From Rhizobium etli 8C-3 (GTDB lineage: Bacteria > Pseudomonadota > Alphaproteobacteria > Rhizobiales > Rhizobiaceae): a stretch of DNA of 64,000 nucleotides. This document shows positions 33,375 to 41,065 of the stretch, one piece after another. Numbering within the stretch: the stretch's first letter is position 1; every line of letters begins with the position of its first letter. The position numbers and the translations under genes are program-made. The DNA lies in NCBI RefSeq assembly GCF_001908375.1, contig NZ_CP017244.1:806001-870000 (forward strand), given 5' to 3'. The notes beneath the pieces were generated by a model. It saw nothing but the letters and a program-made list of their open reading frames with translations, made no database searches and had not been told where the DNA came from.

Positions 33375-35869
33375 GGGACTATGTCCAGCCTGCGGGTCGG
33401 GATGGAGCGAGAGCGGACGTGCTTCCGGCATTGGCCGAGCCGCTGCTTGGCCTCGCGAAGCGTGCCGAAAGCGAGAAGCGGCCTGATCCGCAGGAATTGG
33501 CTGCGACGGCCCGCATGCTCGTGGCCGAGTTCGAGAAAGAAGGACGGCGCAGGAACGTTCCGCCGGACTGGATACTGGATGCGCGCGACGCGCTCGTTGC
33601 GTTGCTCGATGTCCGTGCGCGCAGCAATCCGGCGCTGCCGATCAAACGATGGGAGCGTGCGCTCGCAGCCGCTCTTCCGATCAACCACATGATTGGCGCC
33701 GACGGTCTCGCCGAAAGGGCCTCCCAAGCCGCGAAAGGGGGGCTGTCTCGGCGAGATCTGGCGCGCTTTCTGGGGCACTGCAGTGAAGCCGTTCAAGCTG
33801 CACAGTCGAAGGAGGAGAAGCACAGAACGCGAACAGATCGTGGCCTCGTCTTTGTTCCGGTGGCTCTGTTCTTCGCGATGCTGGTCGCCTGGGCCGGTTG
33901 GGCCGAGTGGCAGTTTCGCGAGCGGCTGCTGGCACGATTACCTGACGTCGGCAGCGTTGTGGAAGCGGGCAGGATCGCCACGCCAGCCGCGCGGGCGGCT
34001 CAGCTCGATGCATTCGTGGCGGCGGTTCGGCTCGTTGAGCAGGATGGCGCCCGCTCTCCGCTTGGTCTCATTCACCATATCGAGATGATCGATCCCGCTG
34101 CAGCGGCGCGCCGTCACTATGGCGAGGCGGCCGAAGCCTTGGTTGTCGAGCCGCTCGCCGAGGCACTGGCTGTTGCGCTTGCCACGGAAGGGGAGGCCAA
34201 TGCGCTCTACGATACCCTTCGCGCTTTGTCGATACTGAAGGGGACATCGGACTGGCAGCCCAGGTTTTTGGGAGGGTGGGTCGCCGATCGCGCCGAGAGC
34301 TTCCCCGAACTTGCTTTACTGGCCGAGCACGTTGCAGCCATGCCAAAGCCTCAGCCGGGACTTCCATCTCCCGATCCCGAAACGATCGCCCAGGCACGGC
34401 AATTCGCTGCTGAAGGCTTTGCGAGTGAGCGCGCCTTGCTGGAACTGACGCGGGCCGAAAAGACGGCAGCTATTCCTGCCTGGTCTCTCGCTCAGGCGGT
34501 TCCCGGTCTCGAAACGATCTTGATCCATCGCTCAGGCCTGCCGATCGAGCGTGGGGTCCCCGGTCTCTATACGGAGGCTGGATGGAACTATGCCAGGTCA
34601 GGCGCCGCCGACGCGATCCGCCGGGCAACGTCCGAAGCCGCAAGGCTTCTGCCTTCGGGCGGCACGGCGACCACGGATGCGGTGATGGATCTCCTTCAAA
34701 AGCGCACGCTTGAGGCATGGACGCAGTATCTGGGTGAGCTTCGCGTGCGGCCGTTCACGGACCAACCCACGTCTGTCGTGATCAGCGGTGGGCTGAGCGC
34801 CCGCAACTCGCCGCTGTCGGCGCTTATCCGCGAGGCATGGCGCCAGTCCGGCGGGACCGACCGCAGCCGAAGCCACGCTCACCAGCTTAAGGTGGCAGCT
34901 GCATTGGGTCCGGCCATCCAGTTCGTGGAACAGGGCCGGATGTCGGAGATCTCGCAGCTCTTTGTGTCGCTGAACGTCGCTCTCTCCGTCCTCGATGCGG
35001 ATGCGGAGATCGGAAAGAAATCCCTGATGGACGCACAGGAGCGCGCCAACTCGATCGTCGCCTTGCAGCAAGCCCCGCTGCTGGTCGTGCAGATCGTCGA
35101 GGACGTGATCGCTCAGACGGCTGCCCCAAAAGCGTCGGAGGTTGTTGTGGATCACGCTCCCAAACAGACACCTCAGGCAACGCAGCCTTCGCTGTCACCA
35201 CAATCACCTTGGGGTTCCCAGGTTGCGGCCGCCTGCCAGGCCGCCGTAAGCGGCCATTATCCATTCTTTGACGGGCCTGATGCGAACCTGGCCGAAGTCG
35301 CGCGGATCTTCGCGCCGGATGGCGCCATAGAAAAGTACTTCCGAGCACAACTGGCACACTTGATGGACACGTCGACCACACCGTGGCGATGGAAGCCGCA
35401 AGCGCGGCTTTCGGGCTACTCACCCGAAAGCGCGGCCTTTCTCCAAAGGGCGATTGCAGTTGGCGAGGCGTTGTTTCGCAAGGGAGCGCCGCCCGACATC
35501 CCGATTGTGCTGGAAGCTCTTGCCCAACGAGGAGCCGCCACTGTCTCGATCGGCGGCGCTCATGCTCCGGTCGTCACATCAGGGGAGTCGGTCACCTTGA
35601 ACTGGCCAGGAGCCTCGCCCGCGCAAGGCTTTGAGATATCCTTCGATATAGGTCCTGCGCTCGAAAAGAAGAGCGCGCCGGGTCCTTGGGGTCTCTTGCG
35701 GTTTCTGGATGGGTCGCGCCTGCGGCCCCGCGAGGCCGGTCGACGGTTCCTCATAGATGTCCGTGCCAAGGGGGCGCGTGCCTATCTTCAGATGTCCTTC
35801 GCAGGAGCTGCCAACCCGGTGTCGGTTCGCTCACTGATGCGCGGCCTGACCTGTCCGTTGACGCTCTGA
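33371..35869 (+). CDS. DotU/IcmF hybrid: TssM-like protein without NTPase domain
   Basis: 832 residues. Residues about 15-145 resemble half of a DotU (TssL) helical domain (LAEPLLGLAKRAES, then ARDALVALLD). A membrane segment follows (159-180). The rest resembles the periplasmic part of TssM: an IcmF-related segment (LGLIHHIEMIDPAAAARRHY) and an IcmF C-terminal domain (about 613-832; GHYPFFDGPDANLAEVARIF, PWRWKPQARL) that aligns by eye with the same region of the TssM encoded at 10.4-14.0 kb. No Walker A motif is present. The start is GTG 33371 behind GGAGGG, overlapping the M15 gene stop. A role in the T6SS membrane complex or as partner of the M15 peptidase is inferred. Confidence 0.82.
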   Translation: MRDYVQPAGRDGARADVLPALAEPLLGLAKRAESEKRPDPQELAATARMLVAEFEKEGRRRNVPPDWILDARDALVALLDVRARSNPALPIKRWERALAAALPINHMIGADGLAERASQAAKGGLSRRDLARFLGHCSEAVQAAQSKEEKHRTRTDRGLVFVPVALFFAMLVAWAGWAEWQFRERLLARLPDVGSVVEAGRIATPAARAAQLDAFVAAVRLVEQDGARSPLGLIHHIEMIDPAAAARRHYGEAAEALVVEPLAEALAVALATEGEANALYDTLRALSILKGTSDWQPRFLGGWVADRAESFPELALLAEHVAAMPKPQPGLPSPDPETIAQARQFAAEGFASERALLELTRAEKTAAIPAWSLAQAVPGLETILIHRSGLPIERGVPGLYTEAGWNYARSGAADAIRRATSEAARLLPSGGTATTDAVMDLLQKRTLEAWTQYLGELRVRPFTDQPTSVVISGGLSARNSPLSALIREAWRQSGGTDRSRSHAHQLKVAAALGPAIQFVEQGRMSEISQLFVSLNVALSVLDADAEIGKKSLMDAQERANSIVALQQAPLLVVQIVEDVIAQTAAPKASEVVVDHAPKQTPQATQPSLSPQSPWGSQVAAACQAAVSGHYPFFDGPDANLAEVARIFAPDGAIEKYFRAQLAHLMDTSTTPWRWKPQARLSGYSPESAAFLQRAIAVGEALFRKGAPPDIPIVLEALAQRGAATVSIGGAHAPVVTSGESVTLNWPGASPAQGFEISFDIGPALEKKSAPGPWGLLRFLDGSRLRPREAGRRFLIDVRAKGARAYLQMSFAGAANPVSVRSLMRGLTCPLTL

Positions 35870-36180
35870 AAGCGTTTTTACCGATGACACCCGCGCGCCC
35901 GGGTGCCAACCATCGACGGCGCTTTGCAGTTCGGGCGTATAAACCTCGATGCAATCGGCGGTTGGCGCTCCCGCCAGTGGCAATGGGCGATGTACCATAC
36001 CTTGGCAGAGGCTGAACATTATGCCTCGCCACGGCTTTGCACCGACGGTGAGAGAGGCTTGAAGGAAGATCGAAGGCTACACCAGAATATCAAAAGCGAT
36101 GCCTGGCCGCGAGCGGGATTTTCATCCTGCGTTCAGGAACATCTTCGAAAATAACCCATTCTCTTAGGGAGTGTTGACCC
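35870..36180. other. Intergenic gap after T6SS locus
   Basis: No convincing gene on either strand. A small GC hairpin (35888-35905, stem CACCCG/CGGGTG) lies 18 bases after the stop of the hybrid gene and may end that transcript, although no T-run follows. The right end should contain the promoter of the small gene at 36181, whose ribosome site reads AGGGAG. Confidence 0.4.
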
Positions 36181-36402
36181 ATGGCCAGAGATGATTTTGC
36201 TGCAAACGATGCCCCATTGCAGAACGAAGATATCGTAATCTGCAAAAGAGTCTTCGATCATATCTGCGCGGCCGAGCACGTAAGAGGTGACGACGCATGT
36301 GATGAGCTCGCAACCCTGATCATCCGTTTATATCAGCGCGGCGTTACGAACGAACACAGCTTGGAACAGCTTCTCGCGCGCATTGCCAAGAAACAGAGGT
36401 AG
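36181..36402 (+). CDS. Small conserved hypothetical protein
   Basis: 73 residues, acidic, soluble and helical in appearance. The stretch ICKRVFDHICAAEH, followed by ATLIIRLYQRGVTNEHSLEQLL, matches in order and spacing a second small protein in this window (47822-48061: MCQSVFDEVRSE and AAITIELYRQGVRSPHHLKVM), so the two are paralogues. Small proteins of this kind are, to my knowledge, common and multi-copy in rhizobia, without known function. An AGGGAG site precedes ATG. It is followed after two bases by another small gene. Confidence 0.75.
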   Translation: MARDDFAANDAPLQNEDIVICKRVFDHICAAEHVRGDDACDELATLIIRLYQRGVTNEHSLEQLLARIAKKQR

Positions 36403-36404
36403 GT

Positions 36405-36680
36405 ATGAACACTCGAACATTCCCGCACTATTATGCCAGGCGCGATGGGGATGGCACCTGGTCGATTGTCGATACGCGAACGCACCAGGTCGCCGTCATT
36501 GCTGAAACTCTGCCGCTCAAACGCCTTGATGAAGCCACCGCCATGGAGATTATCGATGCCCTTAAGAGACATCCGGCGTCCAGAGACTCCGCCGAAAGCG
36601 ATGCGCGGGAGCCAGCTTCGTGCGCTCAACTGAGTTCTTGGGCGAGTCCGATGAGAAGCCCTTCGGGCCCACGGATGTAG
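36405..36680 (+). CDS. Small hypothetical protein, C-terminus overlaps VOC gene
   Basis: 91 residues. The first 60 or so (FPHYYARRDGDGTWSIVDTR, then VAVIAETLPLKRLDEATAMEIIDALK) look like a genuine small domain with balanced composition. From about residue 70 the frame runs antisense through the last 55 bases of the VOC gene and the composition changes, so the original stop may have been lost by mutation or local rearrangement. An AGGTAG sequence precedes ATG, two bases after the previous gene, which suggests one transcript. No function is recognisable. Confidence 0.55.
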   Translation: MNTRTFPHYYARRDGDGTWSIVDTRTHQVAVIAETLPLKRLDEATAMEIIDALKRHPASRDSAESDAREPASCAQLSSWASPMRSPSGPRM

Positions 36681-37063
36681 CAGAGCCGATACGCGGCCTT
36701 ATACTCGACGACTTCGCCTACGAGCTTGGCGCCATGCGTGAAGAGCCTTTCAAGCGTCTCGTCGATGTCGTCGACGGCGAACATGACGCGGAGGTAGCCG
36801 AGTGCATTGACCGGGGCGTTCCGGTGATCTGCGACGACGGGCGGCGTGATGAAGCGGGAGAGCTCGAGCCGGCTGTGGCCGTCGGGTGTGCGCATCATGG
36901 CAATCTCGACACGCTGATCGCCCAGTCCAGTAACACGTCCGGCCCACTCTCCTTCGATCGCGGCCCGCCCTTCAAGCTCGAGGCCGAGTTCGCGAAAGAA
37001 ATCAATCGTCGCGTCAAGGTCTTCGACGACGATTCCGATATTGTCCATCCGCTTGACCGCCAT
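36626..37063 (-). CDS. VOC-family (glyoxalase fold) protein
   Basis: 145 residues, a single vicinal-oxygen-chelate domain: MDNIGIVVEDLDATIDFFRELGL at the start, and LRVMFAVDDIDETLERLFTHGAKLVGE, then CYIRGPEGLLIGLAQEL in the second half. Members are metal-dependent lyases, dioxygenases or resistance proteins. The usual first metal ligand, His in H-I-G-I-V-V, is Asn here, so the activity is uncertain. It is on its own, convergent with the small gene at 36405, with a 55-bp overlap of the 3' ends. Confidence 0.88.
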   Translation of the reverse strand: MAVKRMDNIGIVVEDLDATIDFFRELGLELEGRAAIEGEWAGRVTGLGDQRVEIAMMRTPDGHSRLELSRFITPPVVADHRNAPVNALGYLRVMFAVDDIDETLERLFTHGAKLVGEVVEYKAAYRLCYIRGPEGLLIGLAQELS

Positions 37064-37444
37064 GGTATAAATCTCCGAAATGTCGTTTCAATCGACGGGG
37101 CGTCGCCACCTCTGACAACGGACGCTTGGGGCCCCCCGACACGGGCCTCATTCCCGTCAACGGTTCATTCGCCGTCGGTCTCATAGACCGCCCGCGGTTT
37201 CCTACGGCTCACCAGCCCCTTATTTGACGACTGCCGCAGCTGCCGTCATGCCTCCAGGGGCGATATTCGACCGGCCACCAGCGCGTCGGCTTCACCCAAA
37301 CGATATATTGCGCGCCGGCCGGAATATTCGACAGGAGGTTTCTTCACCATCAATGAATCGAGCGAGCTGGGCAACTGGCGACCGACGCGCGGAACAAACA
37401 TGCCATCGCTTCATTTCTCTACCACCAAAGATGAGGAACGTGGC
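37064..37444. other. Intergenic gap
   Basis: No gene with support on either strand. ATATTCGAC occurs twice (near 37264 and 37325) on either side of GC-rich sequence containing GGCCGG, but the copies are imperfect and their meaning is unknown. Promoters for the VOC gene and the small membrane protein must lie here. Confidence 0.35.
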
Positions 37445-37753
37445 ATGACATACGACCCAAACAACCCAAACGAGCCGAACCGCCCGCTTAAGCCGCCAAG
37501 CGAGCCTGACCTCCGCGCGACACCGGCTCGCAACCGGCCTTCGTGGGGCGCTTGGGTCGCTGGTATCGTGGTCTTCGCTGTTGCGGCTTTCGCACTGGTA
37601 GAGTGGCTCGATGGGCCGGATACAGACCCTGCGACAACGTCCTCGACGACCAAATCGGAGCCTGCTCCAGCACCGGCAACACCGGCCGCACCGGCTGACA
37701 ACGATGCAACCCCGGCGCCGGCCACTCCTCCAACGGCTCCGGCGCAGCAGTAG
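37445..37753 (+). CDS. Small membrane protein with Pro/Ala-rich tail
   Basis: 102 residues. A hydrophilic N-terminus rich in Asn and Pro (TYDPNNPNEPNRPLKPPSEP) precedes one membrane segment (about 34-58; WGAWVAGIVVFAVAAFALVEWL) and a low-complexity tail of Ala, Pro and Thr. The topology suggests a single-pass inner-membrane protein with a periplasmic disordered tail. I start at ATG 37445 behind GAGGAA; codons upstream in frame have no such site. Similar proteins are typical of rhizobia but I know of no function. Confidence 0.7.
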   Translation: MTYDPNNPNEPNRPLKPPSEPDLRATPARNRPSWGAWVAGIVVFAVAAFALVEWLDGPDTDPATTSSTTKSEPAPAPATPAAPADNDATPAPATPPTAPAQQ

Positions 37754-37943
37754 CTTGCGCTTTAAAACGGACGCTTTCTGGTCAGCCTGTTTTCGCAGGA
37801 ACGAGACGCATACGCCCACGCCCGGGCTGGAAGTCCTCACGCCCGGTCACAGAACAAATCGAAGCCGCCAAAAAACCCGCACCCTACTCGCGGTACGTGA
37901 TTCAGCCGAAAAGGAAAACAAAAACAAAGGCAATCTGAGGGAA

Positions 37944-38019
37944 TGGTGGGCGATGAGAGACTCGAACTCCCGACATCCTCGGTGTAAACGAGGCGCTCTA
38001 CCAACTGAGCTAATCGCCC
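37944..38019 (-). tRNA. tRNA-Val (anticodon TAC)
   Basis: Read on the minus strand, a 76-nt cloverleaf begins GGGCGAT and ends ATCGCCC-A-CCA, with paired acceptor arms. The D arm contains AGCTCAGTTGGTAGAGC, the anticodon loop TTTACAC gives TAC, and the T arm contains GTTCGAGTC. The 3' CCA is encoded. A T-rich run without a hairpin follows. I see no integrase or duplicated tRNA end nearby. Confidence 0.95.
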
Positions 38020-38288
38020 CTCGATGCCGCAGCATCCAGTGTGAAGGCTCTCTACCGATATCGGCGCAGAACTGCAAGACCATTGCCGGCTTTTTCTAGC
38101 AAATTTTTAGAACCGGCATCATCGGACCATGTCCACTGCGGACGCGCTCGGATGATTGTGAACCGCCAAGGGGGATCTTCTTGTCTCGCAAGCTTTCGTG
38201 ACGCCGGACTTGCGTATAGAGATGGGCTGCGTTGCGGCACGTTCTGGTGTTGTGTCGTGACAATAACCATTCGAGACTGGAGCACAGA

Positions 38289-38894
38289 GTGAAAACGCGC
38301 GAAGAGCGGCTGCGTCTGAGGAGCAGCACACCTCGAACAAGGCTTGATTTTGTCCATACCGAAGGCGCCAAACTCCTGCCTGATCGCAATGAACTCCTTT
38401 ATCGTCTGCCCAATCGTGCAGTTGCAGCCGAGATCGGAGTAGCTGAAGGAGAGTTCACGTGTGAAATCCTCAAGCGGAATCGCCCCGAAAAACTATTCCT
38501 GATCGATCCGTGGGGAATGGATCGTTACTCGGCCGGCATGGCGACGGTGAGCGAGAAATTCGCCGGCGAGATAAAAGAGGGAACAGTGGTGATCCGGCAG
38601 GGCACGTCGCTTGAAGCTCTAAGCATGTTTGACGACAGTTTTTTCGACTGGGTTTATATCGACACGGATCATTCCTTCGAACTCACCTGGAAGGAACTGG
38701 TCCTTTCAAACAGCAAGGTTAATCGCGGCGGGCGAATTGCGGGCCACGATTTTTGTACCGGCAATACCGTAAAGCCGATCGTCTACGGCGTCGTGGAAGC
38801 CGTCAACAAGTTCTGCTTGGAATATGGATGGCGCTTCGAATACCTGACGCTGGATCCAGATGCGCATTTTTCCTTCTGCCTGCAGCGCCTTTGA
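38289..38894 (+). CDS. Class I SAM-dependent methyltransferase
   Basis: 201 residues. The Rossmann-type SAM motif is visible as VAAEIGVAEGEFTCEIL, followed by KLFLIDPWG (motif II), the DSFFDWVYIDTDHSFE segment (motif III) and GGRIAGHDF. This matches the Methyltransf_24-like family often found near polysaccharide or small-molecule genes; the substrate is unknown. I start at GTG 38289, five bases after GGAG, because the frame further upstream has no conserved content. It stands alone and converges with the DUF1275 gene. Confidence 0.82.
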   Translation: MKTREERLRLRSSTPRTRLDFVHTEGAKLLPDRNELLYRLPNRAVAAEIGVAEGEFTCEILKRNRPEKLFLIDPWGMDRYSAGMATVSEKFAGEIKEGTVVIRQGTSLEALSMFDDSFFDWVYIDTDHSFELTWKELVLSNSKVNRGGRIAGHDFCTGNTVKPIVYGVVEAVNKFCLEYGWRFEYLTLDPDAHFSFCLQRL

Positions 38895-38910
38895 TCACCA
38901 GCCTTGCGAT

Positions 38911-39636
38911 TCACGCCTGTACCCGCTGCTGCCGCACCCTGAAAATGCCGGCCATGGCAATCGCCAGCAGTAGCGCGGCAGTGGCGATAAGCAATAAGCC
39001 GCCGGCGGAGCGATAGACGAGGACGCCCAGGATCCCGCCGAACAGAAACGCGAGAATGGTTTGGACATGTAAAAGGAGTTTGGCGCGGTCATGCTGCGCC
39101 TCGCTGGGTCGCTCCCGCCCGCGCAGGATGTCGAACATCATCCCGAGCTCGATTCCGACATCGGTCGCCATTCCCGAGATGTGGGTGGTCCTCACCCGAG
39201 CGTTGGAAATGCGGGTGACGACTGCGTTTTGAAGTCCCATGAGAAAGGCAAGGCCGATCACCAGAACCGGTGCTCGCCATTCTCCAAGCAGCCAAAGGTC
39301 GGCACAGCCAAGTATTGCAAGCAAGATCCCTTCGGTCAGGATGCTGTAGGCGTAGATGGCATTTATATTGCGTCTGCGGCCGGCATTGATGAGCAGCGTC
39401 GAGACGGCTGCGCCCAGGATGAAGGTTACGATGATCGCAAGGTAGAACAGGGCGGAAATCCACGCGCCGACGGCAATGTGATCGGAAAATATGGAAATGT
39501 TTCCGGTCATGTTTGCCGAAAAGAAGCCGACCGCGTAAAAGGCGGCCGCGTTGAGCGCGCCGGCGATGGCCGCAAGACAAGAGGCGAGCTTCCTGTCAAT
39601 CTGTTCGTTGCGTTCGTGCCCCTGGCGGATCAGCAT
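38911..39636 (-). CDS. DUF1275 (YoaK-type) membrane protein
   Basis: 241 residues, with about six membrane segments (for example LASCLAAIAGALNAAAFYAVG, ALFYLAIIVTFILGA and the C-terminal GLLLIATAALLLAIAMAG). The motifs FFSANMTGNIS and GLQNAVVTRIS, then TTHISGMATDVGIELG, identify DUF1275. The function of the family is not established; an inner-membrane transport-like role is often assumed. ATG 39636 is preferred to TTG 39642. Confidence 0.88.
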   Translation of the reverse strand: MLIRQGHERNEQIDRKLASCLAAIAGALNAAAFYAVGFFSANMTGNISIFSDHIAVGAWISALFYLAIIVTFILGAAVSTLLINAGRRRNINAIYAYSILTEGILLAILGCADLWLLGEWRAPVLVIGLAFLMGLQNAVVTRISNARVRTTHISGMATDVGIELGMMFDILRGRERPSEAQHDRAKLLLHVQTILAFLFGGILGVLVYRSAGGLLLIATAALLLAIAMAGIFRVRQQRVQA

Positions 39637-39967
39637 GGTCAATCTTCAAAGTGGCGGGATCGGGTCAAGATCCGGAAAGTGCGGTCAACGGGACGTGAAA
39701 TTTCGATGCGGTCGGGCCTTTAGACCGAGAGCCGAAGAATCTGCACAATCCATTCACTTTTCACTTCTATCGCCTCAAACATGAACGTCAACACGGCCGG
39801 ATATTGCCGGTTTTGTCCGGCGTTCTTCACTTCGCAGGAGAAAGCGCGGAAACGAAAAATGATCCACCTGAGATGCGGCGGATCACTCTTGGCCCGTGTG
39901 CCGCTCTTGCAGTTGATCGGAAGATCGAGCGAATGCACCCGAGGACAGTTTCGACCAGGAGAAGATT
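39637..39967. other. Intergenic gap
   Basis: No supported gene. This 331-bp stretch lies between the start of the DUF1275 gene and the 3' end of the sugar ABC operon, both on the minus strand. Short inverted repeats (for example GGATC/GATCC near 39657-39673) are too weak to call as terminators. Confidence 0.35.
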
Positions 39968-41065
39968 TCAATCCGCCAGCCGCTTCCCATCTGAATCGAA
40001 GAAGCGGCGCTTGGTCATCTCGCTTGCGAGATGGATAGTGTCACCGGCCTCGATTGGAACCGAAGACCTGTGTTCAGCGGTAACGGCCCCTCCATCATCG
40101 AGCTGGCAGTAGAGGTACTGGGTTCCGCCAAGGTATTCAGAAAAATCAACGCGCGCTCTAAGCGTCTGTGCCGCAGCTTCAGCGACAATGAAGTGCTCCG
40201 GGCGAACGCCGAATGTAAGCCTGTCGCCAGCTGAAAGCTTGCCAGATGCAATCGGCGCCGGGATGGCCGTCCCGGCGACGCTGATTGTGCCGTCGCCCGA
40301 CCATGTCGCTTGCAGTAAATTCATCCGCGGTGAACCGATGAAGCCCGCTACGAAGACATTGGCCGGGTTCTCATAGACCTCGCGCGGCGTTCCGGATTGT
40401 TCGATGCGCCCATCGCGAAGAACGACGATCTTGTCGGCAAGTGTCATCGCCTCGGTCTGGTCATGCGTGACATAGATCATCGTGTTGGCGAGTTCGCGAT
40501 GTAGCCGAGCGATCTCGATGCGCATCGAGACCCGCAATTCGGCATCGAGATTGGAAAGCGGCTCGTCGAACAAAAACACGTGCGGCTTGCGCACGATTGC
40601 CCGGCCGATCGCCACGCGTTGGCGCTGACCGCCGGAGAGTTGTCCGGGCTTGCGGTCGAGCAGGTGCTCGATCTTCAAAATCGCGGACGCGGCCATCACG
40701 CGTGCTTCGATCTCTGCTGCCGCCGTTTTCGCCATCTTCAGTCCGAATGCGAGGTTTTCGCGAACGTTCATGTGTGGGTAAAGAGCATACGACTGAAACA
40801 CCATGGCAATGCCGCGCTCGGACGGATCGAGATCGGTGACATTGCGCCCCTTGATCTCGATCTCGCCGTCAGTAACCTCTTCCAATCCGGCAATCATGCG
40901 AAGCAGCGTCGACTTTCCGCAGCCGGAGGGTCCCACGAAGACAACGAAGGAACCTTCGGCAATTTCAAGGTCGATGCCGTGAATGACATCAAGGCCAGCG
41001 AAACTCTTGCGGACGCCCGCCAGCACGACGCCAGTGTCAGCCAGTTTAATCACCGCCTTCTTCAC
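39968..41065 (-). CDS. Sugar ABC transporter ATPase (UgpC/MalK type)
   Basis: 365 residues. The ABC domain has Walker A GPSGCGKS, the Q-loop VFQSYALYPHM, signature LSGGQRQRVAIGRAI, Walker B FLFDEPLSNLD and the switch THDQTEA. A C-terminal TOBE/MalK regulatory part (about 245-365, with LTFGVRPEHF) marks the CUT1 carbohydrate class. It drives uptake by the two permeases encoded upstream. The start is GTG 41065, overlapping the GH127 stop by 20 bases. It is the last gene of the operon. Confidence 0.95.
   Translation of the reverse strand: MKKAVIKLADTGVVLAGVRKSFAGLDVIHGIDLEIAEGSFVVFVGPSGCGKSTLLRMIAGLEEVTDGEIEIKGRNVTDLDPSERGIAMVFQSYALYPHMNVRENLAFGLKMAKTAAAEIEARVMAASAILKIEHLLDRKPGQLSGGQRQRVAIGRAIVRKPHVFLFDEPLSNLDAELRVSMRIEIARLHRELANTMIYVTHDQTEAMTLADKIVVLRDGRIEQSGTPREVYENPANVFVAGFIGSPRMNLLQATWSGDGTISVAGTAIPAPIASGKLSAGDRLTFGVRPEHFIVAEAAAQTLRARVDFSEYLGGTQYLYCQLDDGGAVTAEHRSSVPIEAGDTIHLASEMTKRRFFDSDGKRLAD

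Noticed and set aside
37944..38019. tRNA-Val as attachment site of a genomic island including the T6SS
   Set aside because: No integrase gene and no duplicated tRNA 3' end seen in the window.
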